Shown: positions 1-9,050, numbered from the stretch's first letter. The stretch: 62,738 bases of DNA from Alistipes sp. (GCA_021202985.1 JAJQCA010000066.1:1-62738); one strand, 5' to 3'. Notes: generated by a model from the letters alone, not told the origin. Numbers and translations: made by a program.

Positions 1-66
1 TTTTCGTTCTTCCATAGAATGACTTTTTTTGTCAACCTATTTTAGGACGGGACAGCATTTATAAAT

Positions 67-96
67 AAAGAGGGTCCGCTGGCGCGGACCCTCTTT
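67..96. terminator. Intrinsic terminator hairpin, probably bidirectional
   Basis: A perfect 13-bp stem (67-79 with 84-96) closes a four-base loop. It has A-rich sequence on the left and T-rich sequence on the right, so it could end transcription from either side. It lies between whatever is left of the window and the minus-strand gene ending at 163. Confidence 0.8.
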
Positions 97-162
97 ATTT
101 TATGTTGAGTAATTCGTAGTCCCCCCTGCCTGCCGCCCGGAAGGTAACACCGGCCCCGGGAA

Positions 163-762
163 TCAGAGGCCGAACAATCTGAGGTATGCGGCGGCGAAAT
201 CCCGGTGTTCTATACCGGCGATCGTCTCATCGGCCGTTTCACGCAGGCCCTTCACTAACCATTCGGTGTGGTGCGGCCACTGGCCGTCCATTACAATACG
301 GAGTTCGACCAGTCGAACGATAGCGCGCTGCTTTGAGTATTCCCGGTTCATTTCGTCGTACTCCCACGTGACACACCTCTCCGCATCCCCGAGGAACGCA
401 CCGTACCGCCAATCGTCCGCCAGCAGGGCCAGCGCAAGGCAGCATATGTAACGCCTCTCGGCATACCGCCGTCCGTCGGTCAAGTCCTCCAGCATCGATA
501 CGGAATTTTCCCAGTACAAATCGAGTGCGGCCCGCCGCAGGCTCTCGTTGTCCTGCCTGTCGGCGGCCGTCAAAACCTCTGCGAAAAAGGCGTTCACCTT
601 ATCCGCGTCCTCCTGATGGGTCGGGTTCGGGTCTCGGTAGCGGCAAAACTCCAGTAGGAAACCTGTCAGTTCTTCCCGAGTGGGAACCTTCGCCTCTTCC
701 TGCGCCCGGGCCTGAGAAACGATAAGCGAAACGAGTGTGCAGGCGACAATTATGTATTTCAT
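163..762 (-). CDS. Secreted protein of unknown function (199 aa)
   Basis: The protein starts with a clear signal peptide: Lys at residue 2, a hydrophobic stretch to about residue 18, then an A-R-A cleavage-type site. This predicts export to the periplasm or beyond. The mature part is acidic, mostly helical in character, and rich in Tyr and Trp, with two adjacent Cys near residue 107. I do not recognise a family. It stands alone, followed by the hairpin at 67-96, and is separated by about 115 bases from the dipeptidase gene upstream, which runs the same way. Codon use matches the GC-rich core. It is probably a real gene because of the signal peptide and the long open frame, but no function can be given. 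Confidence 0.7.
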   Translation of the reverse strand: MKYIIVACTLVSLIVSQARAQEEAKVPTREELTGFLLEFCRYRDPNPTHQEDADKVNAFFAEVLTAADRQDNESLRRAALDLYWENSVSMLEDLTDGRRYAERRYICCLALALLADDWRYGAFLGDAERCVTWEYDEMNREYSKQRAIVRLVELRIVMDGQWPHHTEWLVKGLRETADETIAGIEHRDFAAAYLRLFGL

Positions 763-876
763 ACCGGAATATTACAGATGTTATAACTCAAAGCCATCTC
801 CCCGCACGCTCAATCGGGAAAAATCACCCGCTCGGACACATATCCGCTTTACAAACCACCGGGTCGGCAAAGACCG

Positions 877-2544
877 CTAAATATCGTGCACCCTGAGGGT
901 TTCGCCGGCATCCTCGGCAACTGCCCTTTTCCACCTCTCGTTATAACCCGGCTGGTCGGGCGAAGCGGGAATATAGGGGCTGTGGCCGTTGTCAATAAAC
1001 CCGCCGGGGCCTTCTTTCTTAACGTTCCCGTCGATATATTTAACCATCAGGTATTTGTCGAGGTCCACCCACCGGTCGAACATCCTCTGTGCGGTGTAAA
1101 CCGAGTAGTCGGTAAGATACTTCTTCTGTTTGGCAACGCTGCGGTACCGCGATGCAACACGGTCCACTTTTTCGACCTCTTCCAGGATTTCGTTCTCCCA
1201 CTCGTCCACCGCATCTCGCACGGCCTTGCCCACCACGTTGTAACGCAGGTAGGCGAACTGGGCCACCCGGTTGTAAATCCAGAATGCGGCAGTTTCCGAG
1301 TATTCCAGCATATGGCCGTTGCCCTCGCGGAAGCACTCCGGCACATCGGTCACCGAGCAATAAATGGGGGTAAGGGACGAGGTCGCCGCGTCGTCGACCC
1401 CGAACCAGAGTATGCCGCCGACCGGGTCGGGCAGCCAGTTACGCGACTGGCTCACGAACCAGAAACCGGTCTGCTGCGTTGCAATTGCCCTCTCGTTCAC
1501 ATACTCCACGCCGTCCACTTCGAACGACATGGGCCTCCACCTGTACGGCGACTCTTCGCCGCCCGCGCCTATATCGGCCGTCATATCCATCGGTGTACCC
1601 TCGTAATGGTCGCGCATGGCGTCGAATACCTCCTTGGGCGAAATCTTCCTCGACGGCTTCACCCACAGGGGCATCGGGTTGTTCTTATTGTGGCCCATGG
1701 CGTAGTCCAGGTAACGGTCCATGTCGGGAGCGAACATATTAAAGAAGCTCCAGACCCTCGCCTCGCACGCGCGCATGGCGCTGAAATCGAGCGGGGCATA
1801 GGCGTCGCAGAACCGGAAATTTTCGTCCGGACCGGCATAATACCCCCTCTGGCGGGCGAAATCTATAACGTCCGGCGAGTAGAGGCAGTTCTCCGGGTCA
1901 TTGAGGGGAAACTCGGCGATACGGGCCTGATTGGCATGGGCACATATATATCCGTCCGGGATGCGGCGGGCAACCCACACGATGCCTTTGAATACGTTTC
2001 CACCCTGCGGTGCCTCGCGGTACCCCTTGCCGATTAGCTCCATAATCCACGCTTCGTTGGGGTCGGCTATCGAGAACGACTCGCCGCTCGAGGCGTAGCC
2101 GTACTCGTTGGCAAGCTCGGCGATTACATGAATCGCCTCACGGGCGGTTTTGGCCCTTTGCAGGGTAATGTATATGAGCGAACCGTAGTCGATACCTCCG
2201 GTCGGGTCGATAAGCTCGCGACGGCCCCCGAAGGTGGTCTCGCCGATGGCCAACTGATGCTCGTTCATATTGCCGACGGTCGAATAGGTCCTGTCGGCCT
2301 GCATCACCTCACCCAGGTAACGGCCCGAGTCCCACTCGGTAACCGGAACCATTTCTCCGAAGCGGTGGCGGCGCGGAGCATTATATTTGTAGAGGTATCC
2401 GTAGAGCTGGTGCGAGTCGGCCGAATAGCTGACCATCACCGAACCGTCGGTAGAGGCTCCCCTGGTAATTATGAAATTGGTGCAGGCCAGCGCGCCTGCC
2501 GTGCCTGCGAAGGCGAAAAACGCCAATGCTAAAAATCTCTTCAT
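877..2544 (-). CDS. C69 family dipeptidase (PepD-like, Ntn hydrolase)
   Basis: Exported peptidase of family C69, whose members cleave dipeptides with an N-terminal nucleophile. A signal-like stretch (residues 1-20, ending A-L-A) is followed directly by Cys21 in C-T-N-F, the expected nucleophile that becomes the N-terminus after cleavage. The following residues (I-I-T-R-G-A-S-T-D-G, then Y-S-A-D-S-H) match the start of the C69 fold, and the 555-aa length is normal for Bacteroidales members. It is likely periplasmic and used in peptide nutrition. It is divergent from the PLP-binding gene at 2655 and not in an obvious operon. The family assignment is strong. The exact substrate is unknown. Confidence 0.92.
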   Translation of the reverse strand: MKRFLALAFFAFAGTAGALACTNFIITRGASTDGSVMVSYSADSHQLYGYLYKYNAPRRHRFGEMVPVTEWDSGRYLGEVMQADRTYSTVGNMNEHQLAIGETTFGGRRELIDPTGGIDYGSLIYITLQRAKTAREAIHVIAELANEYGYASSGESFSIADPNEAWIMELIGKGYREAPQGGNVFKGIVWVARRIPDGYICAHANQARIAEFPLNDPENCLYSPDVIDFARQRGYYAGPDENFRFCDAYAPLDFSAMRACEARVWSFFNMFAPDMDRYLDYAMGHNKNNPMPLWVKPSRKISPKEVFDAMRDHYEGTPMDMTADIGAGGEESPYRWRPMSFEVDGVEYVNERAIATQQTGFWFVSQSRNWLPDPVGGILWFGVDDAATSSLTPIYCSVTDVPECFREGNGHMLEYSETAAFWIYNRVAQFAYLRYNVVGKAVRDAVDEWENEILEEVEKVDRVASRYRSVAKQKKYLTDYSVYTAQRMFDRWVDLDKYLMVKYIDGNVKKEGPGGFIDNGHSPYIPASPDQPGYNERWKRAVAEDAGETLRVHDI

Positions 2545-2629
2545 GGGTTATACGATAATATGTATAAAAGACGGCCCGGGGTCCGCCGTTAAAATTGATG
2601 CTTAGCGACAAATTTAACAAAAAATATGG

Positions 2630-2637
2630 TAATTTTG
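2630..2637 (+). promoter_or_regulatory. Bacteroidetes -7 box (TAATTTTG)
   Basis: An exact match to the TAnnTTTG -7 consensus of Bacteroidetes sigma-ABfr promoters lies 17 bases before the ATG at 2655. I see no clear -33 box at the usual spacing. Its position argues that translation cannot begin at the TTG at 2595 and so helps fix the start of the downstream gene. Confidence 0.55.
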
Positions 2638-2654
2638 GTTTTCGACTCGATGCA

Positions 2655-3320
2655 ATGGGAATAGGCGACAATATTATAAAACTCAAAGGTGAATTGCCCG
2701 AAGGGGTGGAATTGGTGGCGGTGTCGAAGACATACCCGTCCGAAGATATCCTCGAGGCTTACGAAGCCGGGCAGCGGGTATTCGGCGAGAGCCGCCCGCA
2801 GGAGATGAAGGCCAAGCACGGGGAGCTTCCCGGGGACATAAGGTGGCACATGATAGGCCACCTCCAGACCAATAAGGTGAAGTACATAGCCCCTTTCGTG
2901 GAGCTGGTACACTCCGTCGACAGCGACCGGCTGCTGGCCGAGATAGACAGGCAGGCCGTCCGGTGCGGCCGCACCATCGACGTGCTTTTGGAAGTGCACA
3001 TAGCCCGCGAGGAGAGCAAACACGGCTGGGACGCGGAGGAGCTTAAGGCGTACATGGCGGCCGGCTCTGCAGCCGCCTACGGGAACGTCCGCCTCCGCGG
3101 GCTGATGGGAATCGCTACTTATACTGAAGATGCGGAACAGGTACGCGGGGAGTTTACCCGCCTTCGGGAGCTGTTCGACCGTTTTTGCGCAAACGGTTGC
3201 GGACCGCGGTTCGATACGCTTTCGATGGGCATGACGGGCGACTATCGGCTGGCCGTAGAGTGCGGCTCGAATATGGTACGCATCGGAAGCCTGATATTCG
3301 GCGAGCGGGATTACGCCTGA
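2655..3320 (+). CDS. YggS/PLPBP family pyridoxal-phosphate-binding protein
   Basis: Cytosolic PLP-binding homeostasis protein of the YggS/PROSC family, which controls free pyridoxal phosphate and has no known catalytic reaction. The conserved motif A-V-S-K-T-Y-P near residue 25 carries the PLP lysine. F-G-E-S-R-P-Q-E, W-H-M-I-G-H-L-Q-T-N-K and the C-terminal S-M-G-M-T-G-D-Y with R-I-G-S-L-I-F-G-E are family signatures. I chose ATG 2655 (222 aa) rather than the TTG at 2595, because family members begin just before this point and a -7 promoter box at 2630-2637 lies inside the longer frame. The DHOD-like gene follows 108 bases downstream on the same strand. Confidence 0.93.
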   Translation: MGIGDNIIKLKGELPEGVELVAVSKTYPSEDILEAYEAGQRVFGESRPQEMKAKHGELPGDIRWHMIGHLQTNKVKYIAPFVELVHSVDSDRLLAEIDRQAVRCGRTIDVLLEVHIAREESKHGWDAEELKAYMAAGSAAAYGNVRLRGLMGIATYTEDAEQVRGEFTRLRELFDRFCANGCGPRFDTLSMGMTGDYRLAVECGSNMVRIGSLIFGERDYA

Positions 3321-3428
3321 GCCGGTTCTCCGGCTACCGGGGGGGATTCGTAGGTGTTTATGATTCCCTGTTTGCATCCGGAACTTTCCGGATGTCAACA
3401 ATTTACAAAACAACTTAAAGACTGATAT

Positions 3429-4400
3429 ATGGACTTAACGACCAATTATTTAGGTATAGCGCTCCGGAATCCCCTGATCGCGGCCAGCTCCCACCTTACG
3501 ACCACCGCCGACCGGATCAAAAAACTCGACGAGGCCGGTATCGGCGCCGTAGTGCTCAAATCGGTATTCGAGGAGCAGATAAGGGGCCAGGCCGGGTTTC
3601 TGGAAACGTTCAACACCTATCCCGAAGCCGCAGACTACCTGAACGCGTACGTCGAGCAGGAGTATATGAAGGGCCACCTCGACCTTATCGCACAACTGAA
3701 ACGGGAGACCGGGCTGCCGGTAATCGCAAGTATAAACTGCCTGTCGGGCGGGGCGTGGACCGCTTATGCCGCGCAGGTGGAGGCCGCCGGCGCTGACGCG
3801 CTCGAACTGAATATCTACATCATGCCGACGGGAGTGGACACGACGGCGGACGAGGTGGAACGGCAATACCTCTCGATACTTACCGAGGTGGCCGAAAAGG
3901 TATCCATACCTGTTTCAGTGAAACTTAATATGAGGTTTACCAACGTGCTTAATATCTGCAAAGAGATATATTTCCACGGCGGCAAGGGTGTGATTATGTT
4001 CAACCGGCCGTTCGAACCCGATTTCGACATCGACACCATCGCCCTCACCCACTCCACCGAAGCACTCAGCTCCCGGAGCGAACTGCGCAATTCCCTGCGC
4101 ACGATCGGGATGTGCACGCCGCAACTGCCCGGGCTGGACGTGTCGGTCTCTACCGGGGTCCATACGGGCGAGGACACGGTGAAGTCGATACTGGCCGGAG
4201 CCAAAGCGGTGCAGCTTTGCAGCGCGCTGGGGAAAGGACTAGGTGTGATATGCGAGATGAAACGGTTTATGGAGGAGTGGATGGAACGCCACGGGTTCTC
4301 GACCATTGAAGATTTCCGCGGGCTGCTGAGCCATAAAACCGGCTCCGACGAAGAGCTTTACCAACGGGTACAGTATATGCGCTTCTTCCCGAACAAATAA
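3429..4400 (+). CDS. Dihydroorotate dehydrogenase-like flavoprotein
   Basis: A 323-aa TIM-barrel flavoprotein of the class 1 dihydroorotate dehydrogenase superfamily. It opens with the N-terminal pattern of that family (L-G-I-A-L-R-N-P-L-I-A-A-S-S), followed by V-L-K-S-V-F-E-E. Later come A-S-I-N-C-L-S-G-G, V-S-V-K-L-N and a phosphate-binding C-terminus (S-V-S-T-G-V-H-T-G-E-D then G-A-K-A-V-Q-L-C-S-A-L). Bacteroidetes often carry such a paralogue besides the true PyrD. The usual catalytic Cys/Ser loop is not obvious to me, so the substrate (dihydroorotate, dihydropyrimidine or other) is left open. It is expected in the cytosol. A terminator-like hairpin follows at 4516. Confidence 0.85.
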   Translation: MDLTTNYLGIALRNPLIAASSHLTTTADRIKKLDEAGIGAVVLKSVFEEQIRGQAGFLETFNTYPEAADYLNAYVEQEYMKGHLDLIAQLKRETGLPVIASINCLSGGAWTAYAAQVEAAGADALELNIYIMPTGVDTTADEVERQYLSILTEVAEKVSIPVSVKLNMRFTNVLNICKEIYFHGGKGVIMFNRPFEPDFDIDTIALTHSTEALSSRSELRNSLRTIGMCTPQLPGLDVSVSTGVHTGEDTVKSILAGAKAVQLCSALGKGLGVICEMKRFMEEWMERHGFSTIEDFRGLLSHKTGSDEELYQRVQYMRFFPNK

Positions 4401-4515
4401 TTTTAGGCTGAATGTTATTGCGGGCCGCCCGCCGCGGAACCGCACAACCGGCCCGGACAGGTGTGATTAACCGGGTGGTTTAAAGTTGAAAATCCAATGG
4501 GATTCTTTACCACAA

Positions 4516-4546
4516 GAGGGGCCTTCCGTCGGGAAGGCCCTCGTTT
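4516..4546 (+). terminator. Terminator of the DHOD-like gene
   Basis: A GC-rich stem (4516-4527 with 4532-4542, one bulged base) is followed by GTTT. It lies 116 bases after the stop of the DHOD-like gene. Confidence 0.6.
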
Positions 4547-4692
4547 ATCGGTAGCCAATCCTTTCACCGTTATATTTTCTGCTGCCCGGTGGCGGGTAAC
4601 CCTGCCCACCGGGGACCTGCACCGCCGTTAAACATACGTAATTACTTTTCGATTCCCGGCATCATGCCCCGCAATTATTCACCGGACATATA

Positions 4693-4727
4693 CATAAAAA
4701 ATCCTGCCCCACTCCCGGACAGGATTT
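4693..4727 (-). terminator. Terminator of the LysM/M23 peptidase gene
   Basis: Read on the minus strand, an AATCCTG.../...CAGGATT stem (arms about 4719-4727 and 4700-4708) is followed by a run of T. It sits just past the stop of the minus-strand peptidase gene. Confidence 0.7.
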
Positions 4728-4749
4728 ATATTTTCTGCTGAAATCCGGT

Positions 4750-5826
4750 CTACCTTATCCTCAGCCGCCTGCCGAGCTGCAGTATGGTGGTGCGCTGGAT
4801 GCCGTTAAGCCGGCATATCTGGTCGATGCTAACCCCGTAGCGGATAGCAAGCTTCCCGAGCATATCGCCCGAGCGGATAGTGTGGTATATCGCATCCCCG
4901 TCCTCGGCCGACACCGACGTCCCGCCCGAGCCGCCGCTACCGCTGCGGCTGTCGTTCCGGGCTATATAGTTCAGTATGTCCTCCGAGCTGACTTCCTCCC
5001 CGTCGGAGTTCACCAGCGACGCGTAATCGTCGAAATCATGGTCCTCCAACTGGTCCGACGCCCGTGAATTGATGTTGAAATAGGAGCGGTCGAGCGCGAA
5101 GGTCTGGTATTTTATCGAGCCGTTCTCGAAATCGAACAGGTGCTCCGGGTCGAAGGTCTGGTCACAGTAGCGGACCTCGAAATGGAGGTGCGGCCCGCGG
5201 CTGCGGCCCGTGTTACCGCCGAACCCGATTATCTGGCCCGCCTTTACGAAGTCGCCCGGCTGGACGTTCGATTTCGAAAGGTGGGCGTACCAGGTCTCAA
5301 GCCCGTTCTCGTGGCGCAGTATTATAAGGTTTCCGTAACCGCCCGTGTTGTATTTCGAATAGCGCACACGGCCGCTGAACGTGGCGTAAATCGGCTCGCC
5401 TATCTTGAGAGGGATATCCACCCCGTTGTGGTTGCGGCGGCCCCGGCGGCCGTATTTGGAAAACACGCGGCCGGTGATGGGAATATGGAAGTCGCTCAGA
5501 GACGAGATCAGGTTGATATCTATGGACGCGGGCAGGTCGTTTATCTCGATATTCCGGTATGCGAACACCTGCTCGGTCTCCCAATGTTCGTTGAATATGG
5601 GCAGGCTGCTCAGGCTGTCGCCCAGGGCGGGCTGGTAATAACTCCAGGTATTGTTGCTGTAAATTATAATCTTAACCTCATCGTCCTGCGTGGGGAGGGT
5701 GTCGATGGGAAACTTGGTCATCTGCTCCAGGGGAGGTTCCGCCGGGATTCGCTGTGCGGAAAGATTCGCGGCCGCCAGCAGGCAAGCCGATGCGGCGATG
5801 GTCTTGATAAGGGACAGGTGTTTCAC
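4750..5826 (-). CDS. M23 family metallopeptidase with C-terminal LysM
   Basis: Exported cell-wall peptidase. A signal peptide (about residues 1-24, ending N-L-S-A-Q) is followed by a linker and a LytM/M23 domain at about 115-235. The zinc ligands are visible as H133 and D137 (H-N-G-V-D) and H215 (H-L-H), with H182 (A-H-L) as the catalytic histidine, so the enzyme should be active on peptidoglycan cross-bridges. A Gly/Ser-rich spacer leads to one LysM repeat at about 312-357, which binds glycan. The start codon is GTG. It has its own terminator on the left and lies 68 bases downstream of the DUF3109 gene, so it may be read with the yicC-DUF3109 cluster. Confidence 0.93.
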   Translation of the reverse strand: MKHLSLIKTIAASACLLAAANLSAQRIPAEPPLEQMTKFPIDTLPTQDDEVKIIIYSNNTWSYYQPALGDSLSSLPIFNEHWETEQVFAYRNIEINDLPASIDINLISSLSDFHIPITGRVFSKYGRRGRRNHNGVDIPLKIGEPIYATFSGRVRYSKYNTGGYGNLIILRHENGLETWYAHLSKSNVQPGDFVKAGQIIGFGGNTGRSRGPHLHFEVRYCDQTFDPEHLFDFENGSIKYQTFALDRSYFNINSRASDQLEDHDFDDYASLVNSDGEEVSSEDILNYIARNDSRSGSGGSGGTSVSAEDGDAIYHTIRSGDMLGKLAIRYGVSIDQICRLNGIQRTTILQLGRRLRIR

Positions 5827-5894
5827 GGTCGTCAGGTATTTCTTGGGTAGTGGTTCAACCCTGCAAATTTACAAACATTTTGAAAATTACGCCA

Positions 5895-6476
5895 TTATTC
5901 GCCCGTTTCTTCCCGCAGCAACCGTTCGGCCTCTTCGAGGGCGGCGTAAAATTCCGGCCCGAAGCGCCTCTCGAGCGGCTCACGCAGCGCCTTGTAAACC
6001 GGGGTTCCGGTCGACCGGCCGCGACTGACGGCCGGCGCACACACGTTCCACCGGTGGTAATTCAACCCGTAGCTTCCATCCGAGAACCGGGCCACCCTTA
6101 TGGGATACAGGTGGCAGGATACGGGTTTGCGAAACTGCGTCTTTCCCGCTTTCCAGGCCTTTTCAATGGCACACATGGTAACGTCCCCCTCCCGGGTCGA
6201 ATAGGCGCATTCCATCTCCCCGACCAGGGTAGTGGTAAGGTCGCCGTCGCTGTCGGTAACCCAGAAACCCTCCTTTCCGATGGCCGCCAACCCCTCCGGG
6301 GTCAGGTAATCGCGGTAGGCGTCGAACTCGCTTTTCAGCAGCACGGTCTCCTCCTCTTCCAGCGGGGCGCCGGAATTTCCCTCCACGCAACACATTCCCC
6401 GGCACTTACCCAAGTCGCACAAAAAACGGCACCGGAGTATGTCGAGGCTGATTATCTTTCCGTCTATCTCTAACAT
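5895..6476 (-). CDS. DUF3109 family cysteine-rich protein
   Basis: A 193-aa protein of the DUF3109 family, common in Bacteroidetes and of unknown role. The conserved cysteines are visible: C16 and C20, then C25 and the pair C29-C30 near the N-terminus (G-K-C-R-G-M-C-C), followed by M-E-C-A-Y, T-M-C-A-I, V-S-C-H-L-Y-P-I-R and N-V-C-A-P. This resembles YkgJ-type metal or Fe-S binding clusters, which is an inference. It follows ddl by six bases and is almost surely co-transcribed with it. No signal peptide is seen, so it should be cytosolic. Confidence 0.85.
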   Translation of the reverse strand: MLEIDGKIISLDILRCRFLCDLGKCRGMCCVEGNSGAPLEEEETVLLKSEFDAYRDYLTPEGLAAIGKEGFWVTDSDGDLTTTLVGEMECAYSTREGDVTMCAIEKAWKAGKTQFRKPVSCHLYPIRVARFSDGSYGLNYHRWNVCAPAVSRGRSTGTPVYKALREPLERRFGPEFYAALEEAERLLREETGE

Positions 6477-6482
6477 TTGAGT

Positions 6483-7499
6483 TTATTTGTCCGGGTTACA
6501 GCCCCCGGAGGGCCGCTTGAAAAAAGTGTCTTCTATTATAATGTCGAACAACCTGCCGAGATCCATCCCGGCCGCGGCCGCCTGCTGCGGCACTATACTT
6601 CCGCTGCTCATGCCCGGCACCGAGTTCACCTCTATGAAATAGGGAACCCCTTCGGGAGTGACTATAAAATCGATTCTCACCACCCCGCGGCATCCGCAGG
6701 CGCGGTATGCGGCCACTGTCATCCGGTTCAGCTCGGAAAGCACCTCGGCCGGGATATCGGCCGGGGTAATCTCTTCGGACATTCCGGGGGTGTATTTGGC
6801 TTCGTAGTCGAAGAAATCCTTTTTAGGCCTGATTTCCGTCACGGGCAGGATATATTCCCTCTCCGCCGTTATCAGTATGCCGCAGCCTATCTCCCTGCCG
6901 CCGATAAACTTCTCGGCCATCACGGCGGGACTCTCGGCCATTGCCGCTTCAACCGCGGCGGGTATCTCGTCCGCGCTGTTGCAGCGCGTCACACCGCAAC
7001 TGCTGCCGCTGGCATTGGGCTTTACGAAGAGCGGCAGGCCCAGAGCGGCGGATATTTTATCCGCGTCAACCGCGTCTCCGCGGTAGAGCATTATTTCCGG
7101 TGCCGTATTCAGCCCGGCCGCGGCGGCGATGCGCTTGCAGAGCAGTTTGTCGAACGTAACCACCGTGGAGGCCAGCCCGCACGACGAGAAAGGCACGCCC
7201 ATCATTTCGAGGTAGCCCTGCAACCGGCCGTCCTCACCCGGGGTGCCGTGTATCATTACCAGGGCGTAATCCAACCGCACACGGCCCGAGGGCAGCGGTA
7301 GCGTGAAATCGTTCTTATCCACTTCGGTCTTCGTCCCGTCCGGGCCGGTGTAGGCCCACGAAGTACCGCAGAGGTCGATAGTGTAGACCTCATATCTTGA
7401 GCGGTCGAGCGACCGGCCAACCTGCCGCGCACTGCCCAGCGAGACCTCCCTTTCGGAAGAGTTACCGCCTGCAAAAAGGGCTATATTAAGTTTCTCCAT
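6483..7499 (-). CDS. ddl: D-alanine--D-alanine ligase
   Basis: ATP-grasp enzyme joining two D-alanines for peptidoglycan precursors in the cytosol. The N-terminus has G-G-N-S-S-E-R-E-V-S. H-G-T-P-G-E-D-G follows near residue 85, then L-F-V-K-P-N-A-S-G-S-S-C-G-V (ATP-binding), and the C-terminal metal-binding signature R-I-D-F then F-I-E-V-N-S-V-P-G-M-S. Length (338 aa) is normal. It lies 36 bases after nadD and six bases before DUF3109 in a minus-strand cluster. All key motifs are intact. Confidence 0.97.
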   Translation of the reverse strand: MEKLNIALFAGGNSSEREVSLGSARQVGRSLDRSRYEVYTIDLCGTSWAYTGPDGTKTEVDKNDFTLPLPSGRVRLDYALVMIHGTPGEDGRLQGYLEMMGVPFSSCGLASTVVTFDKLLCKRIAAAAGLNTAPEIMLYRGDAVDADKISAALGLPLFVKPNASGSSCGVTRCNSADEIPAAVEAAMAESPAVMAEKFIGGREIGCGILITAEREYILPVTEIRPKKDFFDYEAKYTPGMSEEITPADIPAEVLSELNRMTVAAYRACGCRGVVRIDFIVTPEGVPYFIEVNSVPGMSSGSIVPQQAAAAGMDLGRLFDIIIEDTFFKRPSGGCNPDK

Positions 7500-7535
7500 A
7501 CTTTACTATAAATTCACATAAGGACATTCAAACCG

Positions 7536-8354
7536 CTAAGGATTATAAATATCCATATTCCGGTATTCGAATATATCGCGCAGCATGCGGATATATTCCC
7601 GGGCTTCCGGATTGTCGGGGTCGAGCTGCCCGGCCCGCAGGAAATCGTTGAGCGCCTCTCCGTACTGCGACCTGCGGTACAACAGCCGCCCCCGTTCGAG
7701 GTAGGCCTGCGCCCCTGCCCCGCCCTGCCCTATCATTTTGTCCAGTGTGTTTTTCCGCCTCTTAGCCGCGTCCGCGACCCATAGGCCCTTGTCGTATATG
7801 TAGTTTATAACGCCGCGGGAGAGCATTCCCGTCAGGTCGCCGCCCTCCTCCAGCGCGGCCCGTATCCCGGTAGACGAAACGTCCACGCAAGGTGCCCCGC
7901 CCAGATATATCATTCCCGAACCTATCTGCTCGAACTCCGTGCCCTTGCGCGGGTAAACGTATATACGGCAGTTGTTTACAAGGAACTGCCAGTTTTTCCA
8001 CCTGTGCAGCGACGGGATAATATCCGTACCGATAAGGAGCGAAAAACGGGTCCCGGGAAACTTGGCTGAGAGGTATTGCAGGGTGTTTATGGTGTAGGAA
8101 GGCCTCGGAAGTTCGAACTCCAGGTCGCTTACCTTTACGTTCCTGATGGTACTCTGTTCCCGCACCGCGATGCGGGCCATCTCCAGCCGGTCGCCCTCCG
8201 GGGCCAGTGTAAGGTCCTGCTTGTGGGGGTTTTGCGGCGATACAACCATCCATACCTCGTCGCACAGGCCAGCCTCCGCCACGTACTGCGCTACGGCTGT
8301 GTGGCCGTTGTGAACGGGGTTGAACGAACCTGAGTAGATAATAATTTCGGGCAT
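7536..8354 (-). CDS. nadD: Nicotinate-nucleotide adenylyltransferase with TPR-like tail
   Basis: NadD makes deamido-NAD+ from nicotinate mononucleotide and ATP; NadE (27703) finishes the pathway. The nucleotidyltransferase motif G-S-F-N-P-V-H-N-G-H is at residues 8-17 and S-S-T-G-I-R near 160. The catalytic domain ends near residue 190. A further 80 residues follow, including a stretch that looks like one tetratricopeptide repeat (A-Y-L-E-R-G-R-L-L-Y then L-D-P-D-N-P-E-A). Most NadD proteins are about 190-200 aa, so this C-terminal addition is unusual. It is 33 bases downstream of gmk and probably in one operon with yicC and gmk. Confidence 0.93.
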   Translation of the reverse strand: MPEIIIYSGSFNPVHNGHTAVAQYVAEAGLCDEVWMVVSPQNPHKQDLTLAPEGDRLEMARIAVREQSTIRNVKVSDLEFELPRPSYTINTLQYLSAKFPGTRFSLLIGTDIIPSLHRWKNWQFLVNNCRIYVYPRKGTEFEQIGSGMIYLGGAPCVDVSSTGIRAALEEGGDLTGMLSRGVINYIYDKGLWVADAAKRRKNTLDKMIGQGGAGAQAYLERGRLLYRRSQYGEALNDFLRAGQLDPDNPEAREYIRMLRDIFEYRNMDIYNP

Positions 8355-8387
8355 ATTATATAATTGATACAGGATAAAACAGTCTGC

Positions 8388-9026
8388 TTATCCGTTTATA
8401 AACGTACTTATGGCCGCGGCCACCTCCCCGACTGCCCTGTCGAGCCGGTCGTTCACTACCGTGAGGTCGAAGCGGGGGGCGTCCCCGATTTCCAGACCGG
8501 CCTTGGCGACACGCCGCTCGATTGTCTCCGCGCTGTCGGTGCCGCGGGCTGTAAGCCTGCGGCGAAGCTCCTCCACCGAGGGCGGCATGATAAACACCGA
8601 CAGGGCACGGGAGCCGAAAATCCTCTTCAGGTTTATACCTCCTTTGACGTCCACGTCGAAAATAATCGACCGGCCGGCGTCCCAAATCCGCTCCACCTCC
8701 GACACGAGCGTTCCGTAGTGCGTGCCGGCGTAAACCTCCTCCCACTCCACGAACCGGCCCGCGGCGACGTCCGCCATGAACTGCTCGCCCGTTACGAAAA
8801 AATAGTCCACCCCGTGGCGTTCGGTATGCCTCGGGGCGCGGCTGGTAACCGATACCGAAAACTCGAGCTGGGGAAACAGCTCCATCACCCGGCGTACGAT
8901 GGTGGTTTTCCCCGCCCCGGAAGGCGCGGAGAGGATTACCACCCTGTCGCCAGGGTGTTTACCCGGGTCGAGGGTCCATACCGGGGTGCCGTCCGGCGGG
9001 GTTGTGACGCTCTCATCATGCGGCAT
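8388..9026 (-). CDS. gmk: Guanylate kinase
   Basis: Phosphorylates GMP to GDP with ATP. The Walker A loop A-P-S-G-A-G-K-T-T is at residues 34-42. The GMP-binding region has S-V-T-S-R-A-P-R and G-V-D-Y-F-F-V, and I-F-D-V-D-V-K-G-G is present. It has about 25 extra residues before the usual start, and there is no obvious internal Met to replace it, so the N-terminus is uncertain. It lies 24 bases after yicC and 33 before nadD, the normal Bacteroidales arrangement. Confidence 0.96.
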   Translation of the reverse strand: MPHDESVTTPPDGTPVWTLDPGKHPGDRVVILSAPSGAGKTTIVRRVMELFPQLEFSVSVTSRAPRHTERHGVDYFFVTGEQFMADVAAGRFVEWEEVYAGTHYGTLVSEVERIWDAGRSIIFDVDVKGGINLKRIFGSRALSVFIMPPSVEELRRRLTARGTDSAETIERRVAKAGLEIGDAPRFDLTVVNDRLDRAVGEVAAAISTFING

Positions 9027-9050
9027 TGCGGAAGGGGAATGTAATGGATC

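Noticed and set aside
886-2037. Long plus-strand frame opposite the C69 dipeptidase
   Set aside because: It is an antisense shadow of a GC-rich gene. The minus-strand protein has a signal peptide and family motifs.
2595-2654. TTG-initiated extension of the YggS gene
   Set aside because: It includes a promoter box and non-conserved residues. Family members begin near 2655.
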